DNA from: Caballeronia turbans
GTDB taxonomy: Bacteria; Pseudomonadota; Gammaproteobacteria; Burkholderiales; Burkholderiaceae
Direction: 5' to 3'
Assembly (NCBI GenBank): GCA_001544655.2
Contig: FCOD02000020.1
Location: forward strand, 40,756 to 104,755
DNA: 64,000 bases
This document shows, piece after piece, positions 49,481 to 56,534 of the stretch (the stretch's first letter is position 1; every line of letters begins with the position of its first letter). Under the pieces are notes generated by a model. It saw only the letters and a program-made list of their open reading frames with translations. It was not told where the DNA came from and ran no database searches. The position numbers and the translations under genes are program-made.

Positions 49481-49717
49481 ATGATTGTCTGTGTCTGCAA
49501 ATCAGTGTCCGACCGAAAGATCCGCGCCGCTATCGCCGAGGGACTGGACTCTTTCGACGAACTGCAATTCGAGCTCGGCGTGGCGCTGTGCTGCGGAAAA
49601 TGCGAGCCGAGCGTTCGCGACGTGATGGCAGAAAGCGGTGTGTGTTCGTCCCGCTGCGGGGTCGAGCAGCGCGAACACGTGGCACCCCTCACGTTCTACG
49701 AACGCCAGGCCGCCTGA
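49481..49717 (+). CDS. bfd: Bacterioferritin-associated ferredoxin
   Basis: 78 residues. The 2Fe-2S ligand pattern of Bfd is exact: Cys4, Cys6, Cys38 and Cys41 (MIVCVCKSVS; LCCGKC). Bfd supplies electrons to bacterioferritin to release stored iron under starvation. An additional C-terminal tail with two more Cys (CSSRC) is unusual, as most Bfd proteins end near residue 64. A Fur-like box precedes the gene. Confidence 0.93.
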   Translation: MIVCVCKSVSDRKIRAAIAEGLDSFDELQFELGVALCCGKCEPSVRDVMAESGVCSSRCGVEQREHVAPLTFYERQAA

Positions 49718-49872
49718 AGCGTCCCGCGCGGCCGTGACGCAGCACAACGACGGCGCCCGCGGCTTGTCCGGTCGCGCCGTCAAGTCGTTTCTCGTCTCCA
49801 GCAAGCCAGGTTACCTTCGAACTTCCGGTCACTTCGAGCCAGCCGAGCAACCCCTTACCCCTGGAGGGAAAG

Positions 49873-49935
49873 ATGGAACTGCTGATCGGTTTCGTGGCCA
49901 CCCTGTTCATTTCCCTGCTGATTTTTCGAACATGA
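49873..49935 (+). CDS. 20-residue membrane peptide with strong ribosome site
   Basis: A 20-codon ORF encoding MELLIGFVATLFISLLIFRT, almost entirely a single hydrophobic helix with a C-terminal Arg. TGGAGGGAAAG stands directly before the ATG with near-ideal spacing. It lies between bfd (stop 49717) and tonB (ATG 50042), on the same strand. Either a small membrane protein of the iron operon or a regulatory leader peptide is possible. Short length means chance cannot be excluded, but the ribosome site is the strongest in this interval. Confidence 0.5.
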   Translation: MELLIGFVATLFISLLIFRT

Positions 49936-50041
49936 CGTCGCTTGGTTTCTTTTGCACCGTGCCTGCGCTGTCGTTGGACTCTGAGTTGAAAGGCAGCCTC
50001 ACCAGCAAGCATTCACGCAGTACCGCAGGCACCCAATAACA

Positions 50042-50782
50042 ATGCAGTCCCCGACCACCACTCCCGCCGCGTTTCAGACCGCGCCAGCCGCAAACGCCAA
50101 TCCGCGCGTCGTCGCGGCGTGCGCCGCTGTCGTCATCATTCACGCCGCGCTTCTGGGCGTCGCGCTGACGATGCACCGCGAGCCGCTGCCGCGCCCGATC
50201 GAAGCCAAATCGATCACCGCCCAACTGATCAGCGAAACGCCGCAGCCGGCGCCGCAGCCGGTCGCCGTCGAAACGCCGCCGCCGCCGAAGCCGGTTCCGC
50301 AGCCCGTTCCGAAGCCGCAGCCCAAGCCGAAGGTCAAGCCGAAAGTCGAGCCGAAGCCCACGCCGATGCCGGTCGCCGAGGCGCCCTCGCAAATTGCCGC
50401 GCCTGCGCCCGAACCCACGCCGCCCGCCCCGCCGCAGCCCGCGCCGCAGCCCGCCGCGCCCGCCGCGCCCGCCATCGGCAAGCCGAGCATGGATCTCGCC
50501 GCGCCGAAGAACGTCGCGCACCTCAGTTGTAACATCGCGCAGCCAGACTATCCGTCGATGTCCAGGCGCCGCGGCGAAACCGGCACGGCTGTCATCCGGC
50601 TGACGGTGGGGCTGTCCGGCAAAATCGAAAACGTCACGCTGCAAAAGAGCAGCGGTTCGTCGCGGCTCGACGACGCGGCGCTCGAGGCCGTACGCGGCAG
50701 CGCGTGCAGCCCCTATAAGGAAAATGGCGAAGCGATTCGCGCGACCGCCACGGTGCCATTCGTTTTCAGTCTGAACGACTGA
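50042..50782 (+). CDS. tonB: TonB energy-transducing protein
   Basis: 246 residues. An N-terminal transmembrane anchor (VAACAAVVIIHAALLGVALT) with the expected His is followed by a Pro/Lys-rich spanning region (about residues 60-150; repeats such as PKPQPKPKVKPKVEPKP) and a C-terminal TonB domain (YPSMSRRRGETGTAVIRLTV; SSRLDDAALEAVRGSACSPY). It transmits proton-motive energy from ExbBD to outer-membrane receptors. The start has only a weak ribosome site. It is followed by exbB and exbD in one operon. Confidence 0.94.
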   Translation: MQSPTTTPAAFQTAPAANANPRVVAACAAVVIIHAALLGVALTMHREPLPRPIEAKSITAQLISETPQPAPQPVAVETPPPPKPVPQPVPKPQPKPKVKPKVEPKPTPMPVAEAPSQIAAPAPEPTPPAPPQPAPQPAAPAAPAIGKPSMDLAAPKNVAHLSCNIAQPDYPSMSRRRGETGTAVIRLTVGLSGKIENVTLQKSSGSSRLDDAALEAVRGSACSPYKENGEAIRATATVPFVFSLND

Positions 50783-50816
50783 TCGATTTTTTTAGATTCA
50801 GAGAAGGAACGGGAAA

Positions 50817-51563
50817 ATGCAAAACTACGGGATTGCGCACGTCTGGGCGCAAGGCGACTTCGTGACGCGGGGCATCGCGCTCGCGCTCGTCATCATGTCG
50901 GTGCTTTCGTGGACGGTGATCATCGTGAAAGCATGGAATGTCGTGCGCCTGAAGCGCCTGACCAAGAACGCCGAACAGGCGTTCTGGCATTCCGACGACT
51001 TCAACGACGGGATCAAGAAGCTCGGCAGCCAGTCGTCCAGCCCCGCGGACAACCCGTTCCTCGCGCTCGCGCTCGCCGGACAGGAAGCCGCCGACCATCA
51101 TCATCAGACGCAGCCGCATCTGCACGACCGCATGGACGTGTCGGATTGGATCACGCGCTGCCTCAAGGACGTGATGGATGAAGGCGTCGGCCGCATGCAG
51201 GCGGGTCTCGCGGTGCTCGCGTCGATCGGGTCCACGTCGCCGTTCGTCGGTCTTTTTGGCACCGTCTGGGGTATCTATCACGCGCTTCTGACGATCGGCG
51301 CGACAGGCCAGACGTCGATCGATCAGGTCGCGGGCCCCGTCGGCGAATCGCTCATCATGACCGCGTTCGGCCTCTTCGTCGCAATTCCGGCTGTGCTCGG
51401 CTACAACGCCCTCACCCGCGCGAACAAGGGCATCGTCACGAAGCTGAACCGCTTCGCGCACGGCCTGCACGCATTCTTCGTCACGGGCTCGAAGCTCTCG
51501 TCGACCAAGCGCGCGACGAACGCCTCGACAGACAGCCTGCGTCTCGCGACGCGCGCGTCGTAA
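50817..51563 (+). CDS. exbB: ExbB proton-channel subunit
   Basis: 248 residues, MotA/TolQ/ExbB family with three helices. The first is IALALVIMSVLSWTVIIVKA. The pore region is MQAGLAVLASIGSTSPFVGLFGTV, starting near residue 130, and GESLIMTAFGLFVAIPAVLG is the third helix. It forms the pentameric channel around ExbD that powers TonB. It is 34 bp after tonB. Confidence 0.95.
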   Translation: MQNYGIAHVWAQGDFVTRGIALALVIMSVLSWTVIIVKAWNVVRLKRLTKNAEQAFWHSDDFNDGIKKLGSQSSSPADNPFLALALAGQEAADHHHQTQPHLHDRMDVSDWITRCLKDVMDEGVGRMQAGLAVLASIGSTSPFVGLFGTVWGIYHALLTIGATGQTSIDQVAGPVGESLIMTAFGLFVAIPAVLGYNALTRANKGIVTKLNRFAHGLHAFFVTGSKLSSTKRATNASTDSLRLATRAS

Positions 51564-51580
51564 GCGCGGAGGTTCGCATC

Positions 51581-52003
51581 ATGGCCATGAGCCCTTTCGC
51601 CGGAGATGAAGACGACGGCATGATGAGCGAGATCAACATGACGCCGCTCGTCGACGTCATGCTGGTTCTCTTGATCATCTTCCTCGTCACGATCCCGGCC
51701 ATGCATCACGCGGTGAAGATCGACCTGCCGCACGCGAGCAGCCAGCCGCAGGACGAGAAGCCCGCGCACGTAAATATCGCGATCAAAGCCGACGGCACGA
51801 CGCTGTGGGACGATCAGCCGATCGACGAAGCGACGCTCGAGGCGCGCATCGCGCAGGCATCGCAGCAGAATCCGCAGCCGGAGATCCATCTGCGCGCGGA
51901 CCGTCAGGTGGCCTACGAGAAAGTCGCCGATCTGATGTCGGCGGCGCAGGCCGGCGGACTCACGAAGATCGGTTTCGTCACGGAGCCGAAGAGCGGCAAG
52001 TAA
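51581..52003 (+). CDS. exbD: ExbD proton-channel subunit
   Basis: 140 residues. A short cytosolic N-terminus is followed by a single transmembrane helix (TPLVDVMLVLLIIFLVTIPA) with the essential Asp25, and a periplasmic domain with VNIAIKADGTTLWDDQPIDE and ADRQVAYEKVADLMSAAQAG. It works with ExbB. The stop is followed by a terminator 22 bp later. Confidence 0.95.
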   Translation: MAMSPFAGDEDDGMMSEINMTPLVDVMLVLLIIFLVTIPAMHHAVKIDLPHASSQPQDEKPAHVNIAIKADGTTLWDDQPIDEATLEARIAQASQQNPQPEIHLRADRQVAYEKVADLMSAAQAGGLTKIGFVTEPKSGK

Positions 52004-52025
52004 GCGCTCGCGCAAGCCTCAAAGT

Positions 52026-52059
52026 AAAAGGCCTTCATCGTCAGATGAAGGCCTTTTTT
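52026..52059 (+). terminator. Rho-independent terminator after exbD
   Basis: AAAAGGCCTTCATC (52026-52039) and GATGAAGGCCTTTT (52044-52057) form a perfect 14-bp stem with a 4-base loop, ending in a run of six T residues. It closes the tonB-exbB-exbD transcript. Confidence 0.9.
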
Positions 52060-52090
52060 CGTGCGCACTCGGCGCATTCGGGTGAGGCGG

Positions 52091-52210
52091 TCACTTTGGG
52101 TTCGAGTAGCCAGAACCGGAAGTCCCGTCACATGCGGCAGCCGTGGTCGACACGGACAGCGCAATCAACCCTATCAGGCTAACTATCAGAGCAGCCGTGA
52201 GTTTTCGCAT
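52091..52210 (-). CDS. Small exported peptide, unknown function
   Basis: 39 residues from the ATG at 52210, with AAGGAG six bases upstream. A signal-type core (LTAALIVSLIGLIALSVSTT) and an AAAC motif, a possible lipobox, precede only about 13 mature residues (CDGTSGSGYSNPK). The excellent ribosome site argues for translation. No family is recognised. Confidence 0.5.
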   Translation of the reverse strand: MRKLTAALIVSLIGLIALSVSTTAAACDGTSGSGYSNPK

Positions 52211-52329
52211 AAGGAGCTCCTTAGCGAAGGGAGCTTCAATATACCGCTGCGACTGCTCGCCATCAATTGAATCTGACCATCGCAAACGCGCGCTTCAATG
52301 TCATAAACCAATGACAGACGCCGATGCGG

Positions 52330-53292
52330 TCAAACTGTTTCCCGTTCGGGCGCTTCCTGAACAGGACATTCTCCTGGGAAGCGCTGGCCGCTGCCGATCG
52401 ACTCCACGAGAAAATCGACAAACGCGCGCACTGCCGGGACCATGCCCTGGCGCGACAGAAAGACTGCATAGAGTTGCGGCGACGGAAACGTCCAGCCCGG
52501 CATCACCGGCGAGAGTTGGCCCGTTCGCAGCGGCGCGCCGTACATCATTTCTGGCAGCGCCGCGATGCCGACGCCGCGCATCACGGCTTCACGGATCATC
52601 GACAGGTCCGCCGTGACGAGCCGCGGCTCGTGCTCGAACTCGTGGCGCGTGCCGTCAGGCGCGATCAGCCGGTAGACGTGGCGGCCATCGGCGGACGGCG
52701 TGTCGATCGTGTCGTATTGGGCGAGCTCGGCGGGCGTCATCGGCGGCGCATTCGACTTGAGCAGCGACGGCGCCGCGACGAGCATCTGCTCCGTGCGCCA
52801 CAACGGCCGTGCGACGACGTTCGAGCTCGCGGGCGGCTCCGAGCGCACGCGCAGCGCCACATCGATCGCATCCTCGAACAGATCGACGACACGATTCGTC
52901 ACGCGCAAAACGATGCGCACCTCCGGATAGCGATGCATGAAATCAGGCATCACCGCGGAGAGAAACGTCTGCGCGATCGTCACCGGCACGCTCACGCGCA
53001 CCGTTCCGCGCGGCGAATCGCGCAGGCTTTGCACGACATTGACCGCCGCCTGCGCTTCCGCGAGCATCGCCTGACAGTGCTGGTAGAAAAGCTGTCCGGC
53101 TTCGGTCAGCGCGAGCTTGCGCGTCGAGCGTTGCAGCAGCCGCACGCCGAGCGACGCCTCGAGCTCGGACACACGCCGCGACAGTCGCGACTTCGAGATG
53201 CCGAGCACGCGCTCGGCAGCTGAAAATCCGCCGTGTTCGACCACGTGCGAGAAATACATCAGATCGTTCAGGTCATGCGAGTCGGCTTTCAT
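52330..53292 (-). CDS. LysR-family transcriptional regulator
   Basis: 320 residues from the ATG at 53292. The winged helix reads LNDLMYFSHVVEHGGFSAAE, then RVLGISKSRLSRRVSELEAS. A CrgA-like effector domain follows (VRVSVPVTIAQTFLSAVMPD). It is divergent from the pirin gene, an association seen often in proteobacteria, and probably regulates it. The C-terminal tail beyond residue 305 is Glu/Pro-rich. Confidence 0.92.
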   Translation of the reverse strand: MKADSHDLNDLMYFSHVVEHGGFSAAERVLGISKSRLSRRVSELEASLGVRLLQRSTRKLALTEAGQLFYQHCQAMLAEAQAAVNVVQSLRDSPRGTVRVSVPVTIAQTFLSAVMPDFMHRYPEVRIVLRVTNRVVDLFEDAIDVALRVRSEPPASSNVVARPLWRTEQMLVAAPSLLKSNAPPMTPAELAQYDTIDTPSADGRHVYRLIAPDGTRHEFEHEPRLVTADLSMIREAVMRGVGIAALPEMMYGAPLRTGQLSPVMPGWTFPSPQLYAVFLSRQGMVPAVRAFVDFLVESIGSGQRFPGECPVQEAPERETV

Positions 53293-53369
53293 GGTCGCTC
53301 GTTGAGGCTGGGAATTCGGATTGACGCGTTCGTTATCGCCAGCGCGACAATCCATTGCGCCGCAGCGTC

Positions 53370-53397
53370 TTTTACCGCGAAACGCGGCCCATATAAT
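53370..53397 (+). promoter_or_regulatory. Pirin promoter with overlapping palindrome
   Basis: A -10 hexamer TATAAT at 53392-53397 is preceded at 16 bases by TTTTAC as a possible -35. Between them lies the palindrome CCGCG-AAA-CGCGG (53375-53387), suitably placed for a repressor or the divergent LysR protein. It is about 60 bp upstream of the pirin ATG. Confidence 0.45.
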
Positions 53398-53458
53398 AGA
53401 CCAGTGTTTCAAATTCATCGCTATTCCCTTACTTCTGTATCCGCGACGCGAGGCAACC

Positions 53459-54331
53459 ATGTCCATCAGCCGCAGCATCGAACGCATCATTCCGGCGACC
53501 CGCACCATCGAAGGCGGCGGGTTCGTCGTGCATCGCCCGTTTCCGACCCGTCTTCTGATGGATTTCGACCCGTTCCTTCTCCTCGACGAGATGGGGCCCG
53601 CCGACTATGCCCCCGGCGAGGCGAAGGGCGCACCCGATCACCCGCACCGCGGCTTCGAAACCGTGACGTACATGCTCGAAGGCGAGTTCGGCCACAAGGA
53701 TTCGGCGGGGCATTCGGGCACGCTGCGGCCCGGCGACGTGCAATGGATGACCGCCGGCGCGGGCGTCGTGCATAGCGAAATGCCGGCCGAGGAATTCACA
53801 CGCCGCGGCGGCCGCGTACACGGCCTGCAGCTCTGGGTGAACCTGCCGCGCCGCGACAAGATGATCGCGCCGCACTATCAGGAGATTCCGTCGACGCAGA
53901 TTCCCGTCGCGACGAGCGAAGACGGAAAGGTCAGTGTGAAGGTCATTGCGGGCGAGGCACTCGGCGTGAAAGCCGCCATCGAAACGCGCACGCCGATCCT
54001 GTATCAGCACTTTTCGCTGAAGCCCGGTGCGAAGATCGAGCTGGCCGTGCCGCGCGATTACCGCGTGTTCGCCTATCCGCTGTCGGGCACGGGGCTGTAC
54101 GGCCCGCAAAGCCAGCCGGTGCGTGCGCAGCAAATGGTGATCTTTCGCGACGACAGCGATACGATCGCACTCGCCGCCGGTGATGAGCCGGTCGAGCTTC
54201 TGCTGATCGGCGGCGTGCCGCTGAAGGAGCCGGTCGTGCGCTACGGCCCCTTCGTGATGAACACCGAGGACGAAATCCGTCAGGCCGTGGTGGACTTTCA
54301 GGCAGGCCGGATGGGCGCGATCACGCACTGA
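53459..54331 (+). CDS. Pirin-family bicupin
   Basis: 290 residues from an ATG with GAGG upstream. The N-terminal cupin has the iron ligands His61, His63, His105 and Glu107 (DHPHRGFETVTYMLEGEFGH; TAGAGVVHSEMP). The C-terminal cupin is ILYQHFSLKPGAKIELAVPR. Bacterial pirins have been described as quercetinases or redox-sensing regulators; the activity here is unknown. Divergent from a LysR gene. Confidence 0.92.
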   Translation: MSISRSIERIIPATRTIEGGGFVVHRPFPTRLLMDFDPFLLLDEMGPADYAPGEAKGAPDHPHRGFETVTYMLEGEFGHKDSAGHSGTLRPGDVQWMTAGAGVVHSEMPAEEFTRRGGRVHGLQLWVNLPRRDKMIAPHYQEIPSTQIPVATSEDGKVSVKVIAGEALGVKAAIETRTPILYQHFSLKPGAKIELAVPRDYRVFAYPLSGTGLYGPQSQPVRAQQMVIFRDDSDTIALAAGDEPVELLLIGGVPLKEPVVRYGPFVMNTEDEIRQAVVDFQAGRMGAITH

Positions 54332-54364
54332 GCGCCGTCGCCCACGTACTGGAGCGGAATCAAC

Positions 54365-54426
54365 GAGACGGTGCGGCATGAACGGACACATTGCGTCACA
54401 ATGACCGTTCTTGCCGCACCGTTTTC
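54365..54426. terminator. Long imperfect inverted repeat, probable pirin terminator
   Basis: ACGGTGCGGCA (54368-54378) pairs with TGCCGCACCGT (54412-54422), and GAACGG with CCGTTC just inside, interrupted by one T-T mismatch. The resulting stem of about 18 bp encloses a 19-base loop and is followed by TTTTC. It lies between pirin and OsmC genes. Terminator function is likely but the T run is short; an operator for osmC is an alternative. Confidence 0.5.
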
Positions 54427-54465
54427 GTCATTCTTGCAGTCCCCTATTACAACGAGGAGCAACGC

Positions 54466-54864
54466 ATGGCCGGACCTTCCGTGACCGCCGACATCGGCAA
54501 TATCGACTATCAGGTCCGCCTCGCGGATGGCACACACGCGTGGATCGCCGACGAGCCGGCCAGCATCGGCGGCGGCGACACTGGCCCGGAACCGGCTTCA
54601 CTGCTGCTCGCGAGCCTCGGCGCGTGCACGTCCATCACGCTGAAGATGTACGCGAAGCGCAAGGAATGGCCGCTGGAAGCCGTCCACGTCGAGTTGTCGA
54701 TGAAAAGCACAGCGGAAGGCACGAACATCGATCGCCGCATCGCGCTTCAGGGCGCGTTGTCCGGTGAACAGCGGGAACGGCTCTTGCAAATTGCCAATGC
54801 GTGCCCGATGCACAAGGTCCTGTCCGGCGCGATTCGCATCGACTCCGGGCTCACGCCGCAGTGA
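54466..54864 (+). CDS. OsmC/Ohr-family protein
   Basis: 132 residues from an ATG with ACGAGGAGC upstream. The two reactive Cys of the family are Cys54 (LGACTSITLKMYAKRKEWPL) and Cys113 (IANACPMHKVLSG). OsmC-type proteins reduce organic hydroperoxides with lipoyl or thiol partners. This short form is close to the YhfA-like/OsmC group. It is followed 40 bp later by the SRPBCC gene. Confidence 0.92.
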   Translation: MAGPSVTADIGNIDYQVRLADGTHAWIADEPASIGGGDTGPEPASLLLASLGACTSITLKMYAKRKEWPLEAVHVELSMKSTAEGTNIDRRIALQGALSGEQRERLLQIANACPMHKVLSGAIRIDSGLTPQ

Positions 54865-54904
54865 TGCATCGCAGGCACCACGAACGTCCAAGGAAACCGT
54901 CGTC

Positions 54905-55393
54905 TTGAATTTCGAACACCTTATCCAGATCAACGATCCGCTCAACCCGCTCGTCGAGTCGCTCACGCCCGAACAGCTTTGGGAAGGGCTCGTCCTGCGT
55001 GCGGAGCAGCCGCAGTTGTTCGTGCTGGGGCTGGATAGCTGCGACATCCTCTCGCGCGATGGCGACACGATGGAGCGCGAGCTGCACTACGGCCAGGCCA
55101 CCGTGCGCGATCGCGTAACGCTCACGCCCGGTTCGAGCGTGCGCTATGACATCCTGCCGACTGCGGAGTACGTCGGCGGCTCGCTCACGATGGCCATCGA
55201 GCAGCCTGACGCGCTTCAGCTATTCCTGCGCTTCACCTACAGCACGACGCTGCCCGAGAACGAGAACGCGACGCCCGACGAGCGTCAGACGCAGGAGATC
55301 GTGAAGTCGGCTTATCGCGAATCGGATATCGATACCGTGCGGCTGATTCGCCAGTTCGTGCACGCGCGCAAAGACGAAAGCCCGCTGCATTGA
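54905..55393 (+). CDS. DUF1857/SRPBCC-fold protein
   Basis: 162 residues from a TTG at 54905, with AAGGA about 10 bases upstream; no ATG fits. The protein begins MNFEHLIQINDPLNPLVESL and contains LTPEQLWEGLVLRAEQPQLF and SLTMAIEQPDALQLFLRFTY, matching AtaL-like SRPBCC proteins of DUF1857. It may bind a small hydrophobic ligand. Function unknown. Confidence 0.82.
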   Translation: MNFEHLIQINDPLNPLVESLTPEQLWEGLVLRAEQPQLFVLGLDSCDILSRDGDTMERELHYGQATVRDRVTLTPGSSVRYDILPTAEYVGGSLTMAIEQPDALQLFLRFTYSTTLPENENATPDERQTQEIVKSAYRESDIDTVRLIRQFVHARKDESPLH

Positions 55394-55481
55394 GCGTTTC
55401 TCCGACGCGGCAGAGACTGTGTCGCTGCTGCATCGAGATTGCCTATCGAGTTTTGCGCTTCAATCGGAAAGTCTGTTTGCA

Positions 55482-55503
55482 AATAGGAATAGTTATCATT
55501 TAC
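55482..55503. promoter_or_regulatory. Fur-like box upstream of hemP
   Basis: The minus-strand reading AATGATAACTATTCCTATT matches the 19-base Fur consensus at about 14 positions by eye. It is 36-57 bp upstream of the hemP ATG, in an AT-rich stretch that also includes TACTAT, a possible -10. Confidence 0.65.
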
Positions 55504-55538
55504 TATAGACCATCGAATCAACGAACGCACATTCCGAC

Positions 55539-55787
55539 ATGACTGACACGCCGCGATCCTCCACGCTCAGGCTGCGCCGCCCGGCTGTCCGCGACGCCGC
55601 GATCACCCGCCCTAAAGCGACCACCGTGACTACGGTTCACGTTGCCCACGCAGCGGACAGCAATGTTGAACGCTCGCTCAGGAGCGACGCGCTGCTGCAG
55701 GGACGCAGCCATGTGAGCATCGTGCATAACGGGGAGACCTATCAGTTGCGCGCGACACGTCTGGGCAAACTGATCCTGACGAAGTAA
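55539..55787 (+). CDS. hemP: HemP/HmuP-family hemin uptake protein
   Basis: 82 residues. The C-terminal SDALLQGRSHVSIVHNGETY, then QLRATRLGKLILTK, is the HemP domain; the N-terminal 45 residues are basic and variable. HemP/HmuP has been linked to heme-receptor gene activation in Bradyrhizobium and Burkholderia. It is monocistronic here, after a Fur-like box and before a structured intergenic RNA candidate. Confidence 0.92.
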   Translation: MTDTPRSSTLRLRRPAVRDAAITRPKATTVTTVHVAHAADSNVERSLRSDALLQGRSHVSIVHNGETYQLRATRLGKLILTK

Positions 55788-55800
55788 GGCGGCAGTCAGG

Positions 55801-55950
55801 CAAGAACAGCGTTACTACCGGGTATTGTGGGGACCACCTCGCCAAGAGGTGTTTGGCCTTAGCCAGCGAGGACGACTTGCACGCGAGAATTTAGACCCCT
55901 TCGTGCAAACACCAGCCAGTCGTCGATAGCAAGCGAAGCCGCTTTTTTTG
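55801..55950 (+). ncRNA. Candidate structured small RNA after hemP
   Basis: A gene-free 295-bp gap (55788-56082) holds several helices: CCACCTC/GAGGTG (55834-55840 with 55846-55851), TTGCACG/CGTGCAA (55877-55883 with 55902-55908), GACGAC/GTCGTC (55871-55876 with 55919-55924), and an alternative GGTGTTTG/CAAACACC pairing that competes with the first two. It ends with AAGCG-AAGC-CGCTT and a run of seven T residues near 55948. It does not match 6S, SRP, tmRNA or RNase P by eye. It may be an independent sRNA or the processed hemP 3' end. Confidence 0.4.
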
Positions 55951-56007
55951 GTTCCCGCGCTTGTGCGATATGCCTCTCAGGCATGCCACGCAAATGATGA
56001 TCGAGCA

Positions 56008-56044
56008 AACGGCACGCGCTTCCACGGAAGGCGTGCCGTTTTCG
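56008..56044 (+). terminator. Rho-independent terminator between hemP region and GlcG-like gene
   Basis: AACGGCACGC (56008-56017) and GCGTGCCGTT (56031-56040) form a perfect 10-bp stem with a 13-base loop, followed by TTTCGTTT. It probably ends plus-strand transcripts; it could also serve the convergent minus-strand operon. Confidence 0.7.
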
Positions 56045-56082
56045 TTTGCCGCGACTGATGGAAGGAAGCGCGCTGCCGCCGA

Positions 56083-56496
56083 TCAGACGTTCTCGATGCC
56101 CAGCGCCGCGATGCCCGCCTTCGCGATCTGTGCATCCTGATCCGACTTCACGCCCGACACGCCCACTGCTCCGACGATATCCGCGCCCACGAAGATCGGC
56201 ACGCCGCCTTCGAGCATCGCGGTCATGGGCGCGCTGAGAAATGCCGTGCGGCCCTGCTTGATGGTGTCTTCGTAGACCTTGGTCTCACGGCGGCCGAGCA
56301 CGGCGGTGCGCGCCTTGCCCGTCGCCATCTCGGCGGTGCTCGCGCCCGCCCCGTCGAGACGATGCAGATGCAGCAGATGTCCGCCATCGTCGACGATCGC
56401 AATCGTCACGTTCCAGTTGTGCTCCCTGGCATGCGCCTCGGCGGCGGCGGCCATGGTCTTGACGTCTTCGTCGGTCAGTACGGGTTTGGTTCTCAC
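56083..56496 (-). CDS. GlcG/HbpS-family heme-binding-like protein
   Basis: 137 residues from a GTG at 56496 (alternatives: internal ATG). It is a GlcG/HbpS (DUF336) domain: LTDEDVKTMAAAAEAHAREH, VTIAIVDDGGHLLHLHRLDG, SAPMTAMLEGGVPIFVGADI and VGAVGVSGVKSDQDAQIAKA. Family members such as HbpS bind heme. It is the last gene of the minus-strand ftr operon, 38 bp after ftrD, so iron regulation is likely. Confidence 0.88.
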   Translation of the reverse strand: MRTKPVLTDEDVKTMAAAAEAHAREHNWNVTIAIVDDGGHLLHLHRLDGAGASTAEMATGKARTAVLGRRETKVYEDTIKQGRTAFLSAPMTAMLEGGVPIFVGADIVGAVGVSGVKSDQDAQIAKAGIAALGIENV

Positions 56497-56534
56497 TTCT
56501 CGCTCTCGTTGCCGCACGTGACGGCGTGGACGGT

